From: Propionibacteriaceae bacterium
Lineage (GTDB): Bacteria; Actinomycetota; Actinomycetes; Propionibacteriales; Propionibacteriaceae
DNA: 18,818 bases
Direction of reading: 5' to 3'
Assembly (NCBI GenBank): GCA_031255975.1
Contig: JAIRRM010000137.1
Location: 1 to 18,818, forward strand
The translations under genes were made by a program, and so were the position numbers. Shown one piece after another: positions 6,896 through 14,008 of the stretch (its first letter is position 1; each line of letters begins with the position of its first letter). The notes under the pieces were generated by a model, which ran no database searches, was not told the DNA's origin, and saw only the letters and a program-made list of their open reading frames with translations.

Positions 6896-9022
6896 CTACG
6901 ACAAGTCTGCCTGCGTATCCGGTGTTTCCGGCGCAGCGGCTCGCTCGAATCGGCTCCGTAACCGCTCGGCAAGGCTACGCCGGTCGGTCGCGGCGCGTTT
7001 GCCGTACTTCCTTACATGCCGTACCCGCAGCCCGGTAGCCACCAGGAACGCCAGGCCGGCTCCGATGATGATGAGCCATGCCAGAGCACCGGCGGAACTG
7101 GAACTCACCGTGAACTGCACCGGGGCATTGATGACGTTGCCGTATGCGTCTTGGAGGTACGCGGTGACGGCGAGGGTGCCGCTGCCGTACGCCTCCGGCT
7201 CCACCCGGACGGTTTCGGTTTCGCCGGGTGCGATCACCACGAACTCCGACGCGGGGATGTGCAGTCGCTGTTCGTTCTCGGTGCTGAAGCGTACCCGTAC
7301 TCGTACCGTGACCCCCATGGTGTTGCTGAGCTGCACCGGCATGGCTGCGGTGTCCTCGCCGATGTACCACTCCGGGGTTATCTTCAGCGTCACGCTGCCG
7401 CTGGTGAGCGCGGTGTGTATCGGGGCGAGACGGGTTTCCAGCCAGCTGATCGCCGCCGTCCAGTCGCCGTCCCAGTTCGCTGACCAGGCTGCGGAGATCG
7501 TCGCGTTGCCGCTGGATTGAATCGCCTCCGGGGTGTCGCCGATGCGTGACCAGTGGGCGAAATCGGCGGCGGCGGACTCGGTGAGGCTCACCAAGGCGGC
7601 GGGTACCTGCAGCGGGGTGGCGTCGGTTGATGTCCAACTGATCATGGCGGTGGGCGGCTCCAGGCTGCTCAGCGGCGCTCGGTCGAGTAACTCCTCCATG
7701 TTCGTTTCGAGCGCTATATGCGATTGATCTGTTATTACGGTGACCAGCGGCGACCCGTTAAGCCAAGCCAGATACCGTTCGGAGAACAGCCGGGTACGAC
7801 GCTCCAGCGCTGTGCCCCCGTCAGGACTGGTGCCGTCGCGCGCGGTGAGGTTGGTGGCGGCGAACAGGGCAGTGATGGTGCCGAACTCAGCGCGGACGGT
7901 GGTGGCCACGGTGTCGGCGATCACCACGGCGGGTGGGGCTTCGGTGAGGTACGCCGCGGCCACGGCATCGAATCGTCCGGTGATGCTTATCACTGCCAGT
8001 GGCAACTCGGCCAACGGATGACCTGGCCGTAGTGTGGTGGCGGCTGCGGCGACCATTCCGCTGTACGCCGTATCGGCTACTGCCGCCAACTCCGGGGTGC
8101 CGGACAACCCGCGGTAGCAGCGTTCACCAGCGGTGTTGAGCAGAGCGTTTAGTTTCGCCAACCATTCGGTAGCGCTGCCTTGGTGAGCGCCAGGAGTGAG
8201 CCCGCCGCCCGCGTCCCTGACGTTGTATCCGGCGGCCAACTCGGCCACTTCGTCGTATAGCAGCGGATCGATGACGACACTCACCCCCGGAGTTTCGGCA
8301 TATGCCAGCAGGTCGCCCAGCCGAGTGTCCAACTCGGTACCGAGGTGCTCGTCGGCGAACAGTGCCTGCGCCGGTCTGTTGCCGCTCACTCCCGGAGTAA
8401 TGAGCGAGGGACGGGAACTCAGCAGCACCGTGGTCACAGCCGTGGGGCGCTGCGACTCGTCGCCTTGGCCAGCAAGGTACGGCAACAGGATTCGACTGGT
8501 GGCGAGCGAAGTCCAACTCGTCCCCGTCCGTTGTTGCAGGTGTGTCTCGGCGGCGTACACCGCCCCTGGTGTCAAGCCGTCGGTCGCCGGGTTCAACGTA
8601 AGTGTGAAGGTGGCAGATTGACCCGAGCGCAGCACGCCCTGAGCCGCTGACAACGCGTCGATCACGAGGCTACGATTACGGGTGATCGCGGGGTTGGTGG
8701 CGACAATGGCGGCGAGTGTCGCCGGGGTTTCGATACGGGTGGGGTTTGTTTGCACCACCACCCGTACGTCGCTGAGAGCCTGGCTGGTGTTGTTGGTGAC
8801 CGTGCCCCGCAGCACCACCGAAGCGCCGGTGGTGAACACGTCGGGGGTGACGGACGTGATCTCGATGGTCACCGTCTCCTCGGCGTTGGCCACCGGATGC
8901 GGCTGGATGATGAGCCCGCAGCCGACGAGCGCGCAGGCCAGCAGCAGTCGCACGGCTCGCCTGGCCGTCTGTCGTGTCCGCCCAGCCGCGAGCCGCGCCC
9001 TCTGAATCGCCCGCGTCAACAC
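6896..9022 (-). CDS. DUF6049-like secreted membrane-anchored protein
   Basis: 708-residue type I membrane protein: a basic start, a hydrophobic signal segment (LLLACALVGCGLII) ending in a plausible ANA cleavage site, a large outer region, one transmembrane helix near residues 646-665 and a basic cytoplasmic tail of about 43 residues. The outer region opens with a beta-sandwich-like stretch and ends with immunoglobulin-like strands. By architecture and location it matches the conserved actinobacterial protein found between pcnA and murJ (Rv3909-like, DUF6049). Its biochemical role is unknown; the neighbourhood suggests cell-envelope assembly. It is 44 nt from the pseudokinase gene. The frame opens at GTG 9049, but neither GTG has a Shine-Dalgarno site. 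I prefer GTG 9022 because TACGAT lies exactly 6 nt upstream and the signal peptide then has a normal short n-region. Confidence 0.75.
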   Translation of the reverse strand: MLTRAIQRARLAAGRTRQTARRAVRLLLACALVGCGLIIQPHPVANAEETVTIEITSVTPDVFTTGASVVLRGTVTNNTSQALSDVRVVVQTNPTRIETPATLAAIVATNPAITRNRSLVIDALSAAQGVLRSGQSATFTLTLNPATDGLTPGAVYAAETHLQQRTGTSWTSLATSRILLPYLAGQGDESQRPTAVTTVLLSSRPSLITPGVSGNRPAQALFADEHLGTELDTRLGDLLAYAETPGVSVVIDPLLYDEVAELAAGYNVRDAGGGLTPGAHQGSATEWLAKLNALLNTAGERCYRGLSGTPELAAVADTAYSGMVAAAATTLRPGHPLAELPLAVISITGRFDAVAAAYLTEAPPAVVIADTVATTVRAEFGTITALFAATNLTARDGTSPDGGTALERRTRLFSERYLAWLNGSPLVTVITDQSHIALETNMEELLDRAPLSSLEPPTAMISWTSTDATPLQVPAALVSLTESAAADFAHWSRIGDTPEAIQSSGNATISAAWSANWDGDWTAAISWLETRLAPIHTALTSGSVTLKITPEWYIGEDTAAMPVQLSNTMGVTVRVRVRFSTENEQRLHIPASEFVVIAPGETETVRVEPEAYGSGTLAVTAYLQDAYGNVINAPVQFTVSSSSAGALAWLIIIGAGLAFLVATGLRVRHVRKYGKRAATDRRSLAERLRSRFERAAAPETPDTQADLS

Positions 9023-9034
9023 TGTTCCATCGTA
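9023..9034 (-). promoter_or_regulatory. Leaderless promoter -10 of the DUF6049-like gene
   Basis: Minus strand reads TACGAT-GGAACA-GTG. The TANNNT element (9034-9029) has the same 6-nt spacing as four other gene starts in this window. If GTG 9049 were the real start this element would lie inside the gene. Confidence 0.4.
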
Positions 9035-9103
9035 GTCGGTAACCGGCACCGCCGGTTTAAGGCCGTGTCCTTGTGTAGCTGCGGCTTCAAGTTGTGGGCG
9101 GGG

Positions 9104-9228
9104 ATTCCGGCTCGGGGGCCGGAATGACGGGGGATGGTGGGTCGGGATGACGGAGGGCGGGGCTGGGAATGGCGGAGGGTGAAGAGATTCCGGCTCAAGG
9201 CCGGAATGACGGGTGACGGGGCCGGAAT
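9104..9228 (-). repeat. Inverted-orientation copies of the hairpin repeat
   Basis: Complete stem-loops at 9104-9125 and 9187-9207 have arms ATTCCGGC and GCCGGAAT, each followed by GAC. A half copy (GCCGGAAT) lies at 9221-9228, and two decayed half copies lie between 9139 and 9178. They are the reverse complement of the units in the array that starts at 9284, so the two blocks face each other. Confidence 0.8.
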
Positions 9229-9283
9229 GACGGAGGGGTGGTGGAAAGGTGTGTCCAGGTTAGCCGGAGTCTCTTTATCGTTC

Positions 9284-9598
9284 GTCATTCCGGCCTTCGA
9301 GCCGGAATCTGCCTGTCCTCAGTCATCCCGGCCTTCGCGCCGGGATCTGCCTGTCTCTCAGTCATTTCGGCCTTCGGGCCGGAATCTGCCTGTCCCCCGT
9401 CATTCCGGCCTCCGCGCCGGAATCTATCCGTCTCCCGTCATTCCGGCCTTCGCGCCGGAATCTGCCTGTCTTCAGTCATTCCGGCCTTCGGGCCGGAATC
9501 CCTCTGTCCTCAGTCATTCCGGCCTTCGAGCCGGAATCTATCCGTCTCCCGTCATTCCGGCCTTCGCGCCGGAATCTACCTGTCCTCAGTCATTCCGG
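9284..9598 (+). repeat. Tandem array of 38-bp palindromic (REP-like) units, eight full and one partial
   Basis: Units begin at 9284, 9322, 9361, 9399, 9437, 9475, 9513 and 9551, with a truncated ninth at 9589. The period is 38 bp, with one 39-bp unit. Each unit is GTC, then an 8-bp stem (ATTCCGGC / GCCGGAAT) closing a CTTCGN-type loop, then a 13-nt pyrimidine-rich spacer. Unit 2 changes both stem arms together (ATCCCGGC with GCCGGGAT), and unit 3 has a C-to-T change that keeps a G-U pair. Unit 4 has a loop change. Open frames through the array (such as HSGLRAG- and VIPAFAPES-like peptides) are the kind often annotated spuriously as proteins. It fills the gene-free stretch 9050-9747 together with the inverted block upstream. 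Confidence 0.9.
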
Positions 9599-9629
9599 CG
9601 CGGGGTAAGACATCGCTCACGGGCAAAGC

Positions 9630-9725
9630 GATGATCGAAACTGGGGTTCAGCGAAAGCGGAGCGACCAATCCATGTGCCGGGTATCCCCAACTCCCGAAG
9701 GTGATGATCGAAATTGGAGCCCAGC
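9630..9725. repeat. Pair of 23-bp imperfect direct repeats beside the pcnA 3' end
   Basis: GATGATCGAAACTGGGG at 9630 recurs as GATGATCGAAATTGGAG at 9703, each followed by a sequence ending in CAGC. The copies are 73 bp apart, between the hairpin array and the pcnA stop. Nothing else is recognisable in 9599-9747. Confidence 0.45.
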
Positions 9726-9747
9726 AATGACGGGAGTGAAACGACGA

Positions 9748-11199
9748 TCAGGAGCGGGACGCCCACCAGGCGAGCAGTTCGTCTTTGGCGCGTTGCGGCC
9801 CCAACGGGCCGTCCGTCATCCGGCGTTCCAGCAGGAACCGGTACGCCTCACCCACCACCGGGCCAGGTTTTATGCCGAGCAGGGCCATGATTTGAGCGCC
9901 ATCTAGATCGGGACGGATAGCGTCCAGTTCTTCTTGCTTCTTCAGCTCGTCGATCCTGAACTCCAGTTCATCGTACGCCCGACGCAGTCGAGTGGCCTTG
10001 GCGGCGTTACGAGTGGTGCAGTCGGCGCGCGTCAGCATATGTAGCCGTTCCAACTGGGGGCCCGCGTCATGCACGTAACGGCGTACGGCAGAATCCGTCC
10101 ATTCCTGTTCACCGTAACCGTGGAAGCGTAAGTGCTGCTCCACCAACTGTGACACCGCGTCCACTATCTCATTGGGGTATTTCAGCGCTTTGAGGCGTTT
10201 GCGCACCAGTTTCGCGCCCACGATGTCGTGGTAGAGGAAGCTCACCTTACCGCCCTCGACGCGCTTGGTGGCGGGTTTGCCGATGTCGTGCAGCAGCGCC
10301 GCGAGCCGGTTGATGAGGTCAGGGGAGTGCCCGCGGCGCTTCTCCAGTTCGATGGCTTGCTGCAATACCGTCAGGGTGTGTGCGTAAATGTCCTTGTGCA
10401 TCGCGTGTTCGTCACGCTCCAACTGCAAGGCGGGTAGCTCCGGTAGCACGTATGCGGCCAAGCCGGTGCTGACCAACAGGTCGAGCCCGAGCGCTGGATC
10501 GTCGCTGAGCAGCAGTTTTGTCAGCTCACCCTGTACCCGTTCCGCCGAGATGATGGTGATACGTTCTGCCATCGACCTCATGGCTGCTCGCACGTCGGAG
10601 GTCAACTCGAACAGCAGTTGGGACGCGAACCGCGCGGCGCGCATCATGCGTAACGGGTCGTCCGAGAAACTCAGCTCCGGAGTGGACGGGGTGCGGATCA
10701 GGTGATCGGCGAGATCATCCAGCCCGTCGTACGGATCAACCAACTGCGGGGTACCAGAGGGGTGCGACACATCGATCGCCATCGCGTTGATGGTGAAATC
10801 GCGTCGCAGCAGGTCGCCTTCAATGTTGTCGCCGTAGACGACGGTGGGTTTGCGCGAATCGCTGCGATAGGTGTCGGCGCGGAACGTGGTGATCTCGATG
10901 AGCCAGTCGCCGCCTTTCGGGTCCTTCTTTCGCGCCCCGATGGTGCCCCATTCCTTGCCGATATCCCATATCGCTTTGGTGTAACGCTGTAGCAGCGCTT
11001 GCGTTTCGTCCGGTTTGGCCGAAGTGGTGAAATCAAGGTCGTTTCCGAGCCGCCCCAGCAGCGCGTCTCGCACCGACCCGCCGACAAGGTACAACTGGTG
11101 CCCGGCGTCCCGGAACCGCGCCCCCAGTTCGCCAATCACCGGGGTCAGCCGCAGCAACTCGGCAAGGGCGCGCTGCTGCGTTGCGTTCAGTTCGGACAC
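9748..11199 (-). CDS. pcnA: CCA tRNA nucleotidyltransferase / poly(A) polymerase family protein
   Basis: Adds or repairs the CCA end of tRNAs; members of this class II family can also polyadenylate. The 483-residue protein matches the usual actinobacterial length. It has the nucleotidyltransferase signature GGSVRDALLGR (residues 40-50) with the metal-binding DLD (54-56), the RRDFTINAMA motif, the DDPLRMMRAARFASQL neck motif, an HD domain with ALLHDIGKPATKR, and a C-terminal RxDLDGxxIMALLGIKPGPVVGEA-type tail. I place the start at GTG 11199: TACACT lies exactly 6 nt before it, and it gives the normal N-terminus. The frame stays open to ATG 11454, but that extension only reads through a repeat array. 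The identification is secure; naming within the CCA/PAP family is conventional. Confidence 0.93.
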   Translation of the reverse strand: MSELNATQQRALAELLRLTPVIGELGARFRDAGHQLYLVGGSVRDALLGRLGNDLDFTTSAKPDETQALLQRYTKAIWDIGKEWGTIGARKKDPKGGDWLIEITTFRADTYRSDSRKPTVVYGDNIEGDLLRRDFTINAMAIDVSHPSGTPQLVDPYDGLDDLADHLIRTPSTPELSFSDDPLRMMRAARFASQLLFELTSDVRAAMRSMAERITIISAERVQGELTKLLLSDDPALGLDLLVSTGLAAYVLPELPALQLERDEHAMHKDIYAHTLTVLQQAIELEKRRGHSPDLINRLAALLHDIGKPATKRVEGGKVSFLYHDIVGAKLVRKRLKALKYPNEIVDAVSQLVEQHLRFHGYGEQEWTDSAVRRYVHDAGPQLERLHMLTRADCTTRNAAKATRLRRAYDELEFRIDELKKQEELDAIRPDLDGAQIMALLGIKPGPVVGEAYRFLLERRMTDGPLGPQRAKDELLAWWASRS

Positions 11200-11211
11200 G
11201 CTCCCAGTGTA
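11200..11211 (-). promoter_or_regulatory. Leaderless promoter -10 of pcnA
   Basis: Minus strand reads TACACT-GGGAGC-GTG, with the hexamer at 11211-11206. GGGAG is only one base from the GTG, too close to act as a Shine-Dalgarno site, so leaderless initiation is the better reading. Confidence 0.5.
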
Positions 11212-11316
11212 GTTGGTGGGAATACGTCGTGGCGGCGACGGGTGTCGCTCCCCGTAACCGGTAGTTTCTGGTGGTTGGCTCCGCCGCCCGGCACCAGGAG
11301 ATACGAGGACGTACCC

Positions 11317-11590
11317 CCGAATGTGCGGAACTGCCCAATGAACGTACGAAACTGCCCTCTGGGTGTACGAAACTGCCCAATGAACGCGCGAAGCGCATTC
11401 TGGCGCGTGAGAGAACCTCTTGCGTGGGAGTTCGGGACGGTTATCGGGCGGCAAGACGCTTCCCGGCGCGTAAGGGAACCCCTACCGGGGCGTACGGGAA
11501 CCCTTCCAAGCGTGTACGGGAACCCTCCCTCCCAGCGCGTACGGGAATCCCCTCCCGGAGCGTACGGCGGCAGCTCCCGGCGCGCACAAA
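11317..11590. repeat. Phased 21/22-bp tandem repeat array upstream of pcnA
   Basis: A GTACG-centred motif recurs at 11323, 11344, 11365, 11386 and 11407 at exactly 21 bp. The phase is kept through a decayed stretch, so that the next clear copy is at 11470 (3 x 21). It then continues at 11492, 11514, 11539, 11562 and 11584 at 21-25 bp. The first half has the consensus GTACGAAACTGCCC and the second GTACGGGAACCC. The array lies in the 463-bp gene-free gap between the mscS stop and the pcnA start. Because 21 is a multiple of 3, both strands stay open and give repetitive heptapeptides (NVRNCPM type), which I do not regard as proteins. The rest of the gap (11212-11316, 11591-11662) shows nothing clear. 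Confidence 0.75.
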
Positions 11591-11662
11591 GGTTGCCGAC
11601 TGAGGCACCCCCGAATCCGGATACCTGAGGACGCCCCGAGCGGCAACCCCACCCGCGCCAAA

Positions 11663-12610
11663 CTACCCAGACGACGAAACCCAGCCGGATTCCCCATCCG
11701 GCGGGTTTTCTGGTTCGGGCAGCTCCGCCGTTTCCACTCCGGGCACCCCGATGAGGCTGGAGGCATTGATGCCGCAGCGCTGGAACGCCAGCAGCGCCCT
11801 GGCGCGTAGTTCTCGTTCCACCCCACCCTGTTTATTGGCGGGGCATTTGAGCCGTACCTGGAACACCATCTCGTTGGAATCGAACGCGCTGAGCCCCTGC
11901 ACGTCCGGCGGTTCCAGCATCTGATCGTGCCAAGCGGGGTCGCGTTCCAACTCGTCGGCTACGGATTCGAGCACCCGGATCACCTGGAACGGGTCTTCGG
12001 TGGCGGCCACCGGCAATTTCACGTACGTGGTAGACCAGCCCTGTGATTGGTTCCCGAGCGTCGAGATTTCGCCGTTTCGCACGTACCAGATGGCACCGGA
12101 GGTGTCCTGAATGCGGGTGACGCGGGTGCCGATGTTCTGCACCGTGCCCTTCAGATCGCCGACGATAACAAAATCGCCGACCCCGAACTGGTCTTCGAGA
12201 ATGAGGAACACCCCGCCGAGCAGATCTTTGATAAGCGACTGGGCACCCAGGCCGATAGCGATGCCGCCGATACCGGCAGAAGCCAGTAGTGGAGCGGTGC
12301 TGACCCCTAGTTCATGCAGCGCCATCACCACTGCGATGATGACGATTGCCCAGTTGACCAGCAGTTTTAACGCATGGCCCAGGGTGCGCATCCGATGAGT
12401 GGTACGCGAGGTGTCGCTGGCGGTCGCCCCCCGCATGGTGTGTCCTTCGGCGCGTTGCTGCACCCGTCGCACCGAAGTTTTCACAGTACGGTCAATGAGC
12501 CGACCCGCGATAAAACCGGTGATGATCGCCCCCACCAAGATGATGGCTACGTACAGGGCGACGTTCTCCCAGGGACGTCCATTGATACACCAGGTATCCG
12601 TGCAGTTCAT
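11663..12610 (-). CDS. MscS-family mechanosensitive ion channel
   Basis: 315-residue inner-membrane channel that would release solutes on hypo-osmotic shock. Three hydrophobic segments are visible: residues 16-38, 82-103 and the amphipathic glycine/alanine-rich pore helix about 106-138 (LLASAGIGGIAIGLGAQSLIKDLLGGVFLILEDQF), the hallmark of MscS TM3. The beta domain (GVGDFVIVGDLKGTVQNIGTRVTRIQD) and the alpha/beta C-terminal domain follow, so the vestibule is complete. The tail is acidic and proline-rich. It starts at ATG 12610, 57 nt after msrAB. There is no Shine-Dalgarno site; TATCAT stands exactly 6 nt before the ATG, so it is probably transcribed separately as a leaderless mRNA. Family assignment is secure. 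Confidence 0.93.
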   Translation of the reverse strand: MNCTDTWCINGRPWENVALYVAIILVGAIITGFIAGRLIDRTVKTSVRRVQQRAEGHTMRGATASDTSRTTHRMRTLGHALKLLVNWAIVIIAVVMALHELGVSTAPLLASAGIGGIAIGLGAQSLIKDLLGGVFLILEDQFGVGDFVIVGDLKGTVQNIGTRVTRIQDTSGAIWYVRNGEISTLGNQSQGWSTTYVKLPVAATEDPFQVIRVLESVADELERDPAWHDQMLEPPDVQGLSAFDSNEMVFQVRLKCPANKQGGVERELRARALLAFQRCGINASSLIGVPGVETAELPEPENPPDGESGWVSSSG

Positions 12611-12631
12611 GTGTCGATGATAAGGCTTATC
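12611..12631 (-). promoter_or_regulatory. Leaderless promoter -10 of mscS with small dyad
   Basis: Minus strand reads TATCAT-CGACAC-ATG, with the hexamer at 12622-12617. The hexamer overlaps a perfect dyad GATAAG-G-CTTATC at 12619-12631, which could be an operator or chance symmetry. Confidence 0.45.
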
Positions 12632-12667
12632 GCCCGGACGGTGTGCTGGATACCGTCAGTGCTGCGG

Positions 12668-13603
12668 CTACGTAGTGGATGCGGATACCAACGAGATGAG
12701 GTCGCCGTAGCCTTGCGCAGCCATGTCGGACAACGGGACGAACCGTAAAGCCGCCGAGTCGATGCAGTAGCGCAAACCGCCCCGATCAGCGGGGCCGTCG
12801 GTGAACACGTGCCCTAGATGCGAGTCAGAATCCCGCGAGCGCACTTCGGTGCGAATACGATCCAACGTGTGATCGGCGCGCTCCTCAATATCGCCGTCAT
12901 CGATGGGTCGGACGAACGACGGCCAACCACAACCGGAGTCGAACTTATCCTGGCTGGTGAACAGGGGTTTGCCACTGACCACATCCACGTAAATGCCGGG
13001 CTCATGGTTATCCCAATACTCGTTGCGGAATGGTGTTTCGGTGCCGTCGCGCTGCGTGATCTCGAACTGCAACGGGGTTAGCGAACGTATCTGTTTGATG
13101 AGCTTGGCCTTCAATGCCACGTTGGCGTATGCGGCAGCGGGGATGTGGCAGTAGCCAGCGGGATTCTTCTCCAGGTAGCGCTGGTGATATTCCTCCGCCG
13201 GGTAGAAGGCGCTGAGCGGCAGCGCCTCGGTGACCACGGGCTGTTGATAACGACGTTGTAGTTCGCGAATGGCGTCGGTGACCACGGTTTCGTCCGCTGG
13301 GTTCTCCCAGTAGACGCCGGTACGGTACTGCGTACCGATGTCTGGCCCCTGCCTGTCTCGGCTCACCGGGTCGATGACGGCAAAGAAGATGAACAGCAGA
13401 TCGTCCAAAGCGAGCACCGTTTCGTCATACGTCACTCGTACGGTCTCGGCGTGGCCGGTCTCCCCGGTCTTTACTTGCGGGTACGACGGCTCGACGGCGG
13501 TGCCGTTGGCGTAACCCACTTGGGTGTCGCTCACTCCAGGCACCATGGCGAGGTACTTTTCGGTACCCCAGAAACAACCACCGGCAAGGTAGATGACCCT
13601 CAT
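12668..13603 (-). CDS. msrAB: Bifunctional peptide methionine sulfoxide reductase, MsrA-MsrB fusion
   Basis: Reduces both S and R epimers of methionine sulfoxide, using thioredoxin-supplied electrons. In the 311-residue protein, residues 1-170 form MsrA with catalytic Cys10 in [10 protein letters not shown] and the [10 protein letters not shown] signature. Residues about 175-300 form MsrB with catalytic Cys280 in [14 protein letters not shown] and Cys225 in SGCGWPSF, which is placed as a resolving cysteine. The two CxxC zinc pairs of zinc-type MsrB are absent, so this is the zinc-free type. There is no signal peptide, so the protein is cytoplasmic, unlike some secreted MsrAB fusions. It is functionally linked to trxB in the same window. 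GGTGA lies near the ATG; a TAGGCT hexamer and a perfect dyad lie immediately upstream. Confidence 0.95.
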   Translation of the reverse strand: MRVIYLAGGCFWGTEKYLAMVPGVSDTQVGYANGTAVEPSYPQVKTGETGHAETVRVTYDETVLALDDLLFIFFAVIDPVSRDRQGPDIGTQYRTGVYWENPADETVVTDAIRELQRRYQQPVVTEALPLSAFYPAEEYHQRYLEKNPAGYCHIPAAAYANVALKAKLIKQIRSLTPLQFEITQRDGTETPFRNEYWDNHEPGIYVDVVSGKPLFTSQDKFDSGCGWPSFVRPIDDGDIEERADHTLDRIRTEVRSRDSDSHLGHVFTDGPADRGGLRYCIDSAALRFVPLSDMAAQGYGDLISLVSASTT

Positions 13604-13611
13604 GACTCACC

Positions 13612-13635
13612 AGCCTAGCCGCTCAGGGTGAGCGG
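13612..13635 (-). promoter_or_regulatory. msrAB promoter with perfect 7-bp dyad operator candidate
   Basis: TAGGCT (13617-13612 on the minus strand) ends 8 nt before the ATG. Directly upstream is the perfect inverted repeat CCGCTCA-CCC-TGAGCGG (13619-13635), which would cover the spacer of this promoter. An oxidative-stress or other regulator site is possible; I do not recognise a known operator. Confidence 0.45.
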
Positions 13636-13786
13636 TCGAGCCATACGGACGGCGGCTCGCCCTGGGCGCGGCAACTCGCACTTTGGGACGGCGGTTCCCG
13701 TCTACCCACCTGTCGGTTTGGTGGCCGCAAGACGCGCAGAAAGACGGGGGACGAAGCGACGGCCTGTGTCCTTCGGTTCTATCGGT

Positions 13787-13918
13787 TTGGCGCTCGCCCA
13801 TCCGTTAATCTGGCGCTCGCTAACCCGTATTCGTCGAGGGTGAGACGCGGAGTCGGCGTTTTTCAACGAGCACACCGGCGCTGGCGCTCACCAGCCCGTA
13901 TTCGTCTAGGGCGAGACG
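13787..13918. repeat. 71-bp-spaced duplicate of a hairpin-containing 37-bp unit
   Basis: Copies at 13811-13847 and 13882-13918 share TGGCGCTC, then CCCGTATTCGTC and GAGACG. The inner stem is ACCC/GGGT in the first and GCCC/GGGC in the second, a paired change. A third partial copy of the 5' part (TTGGCGCTCGCCCATCCGT) begins at 13787. They lie in the 405-bp gene-free stretch 13604-14008, which otherwise contains only short GC-rich symmetries and no convincing gene. Confidence 0.55.
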
Positions 13919-14008
13919 GCGCAACCGGACACGCCAGTTTGACACCCGTCTTTTGGTGCCTGCCCGCCCGGGCCCCGGCTCACTTGCCGACTAACCAGCC
14001 TCGTCCGT

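Noticed and set aside
9104..9598. CRISPR array
   Set aside because: The period is regular, but the spacers are 13-nt near-identical sequences and the repeats are short hairpins; no cas genes are nearby.
9134..9906. Long plus-strand open frames through the hairpin array (HSGLRAG-, VIPAFAPES-type peptides)
   Set aside because: The peptides are translations of the palindromic repeat in different frames; there is no ribosome-binding site, and the second frame runs antisense into pcnA.
10999..11628. Plus-strand frame with heptapeptide repeats (NVRNCPM type)
   Set aside because: It starts antisense inside pcnA and is kept open by the 21-bp period; there is no start signal. The minus-strand extension of pcnA to 11454 is rejected for the same reason.
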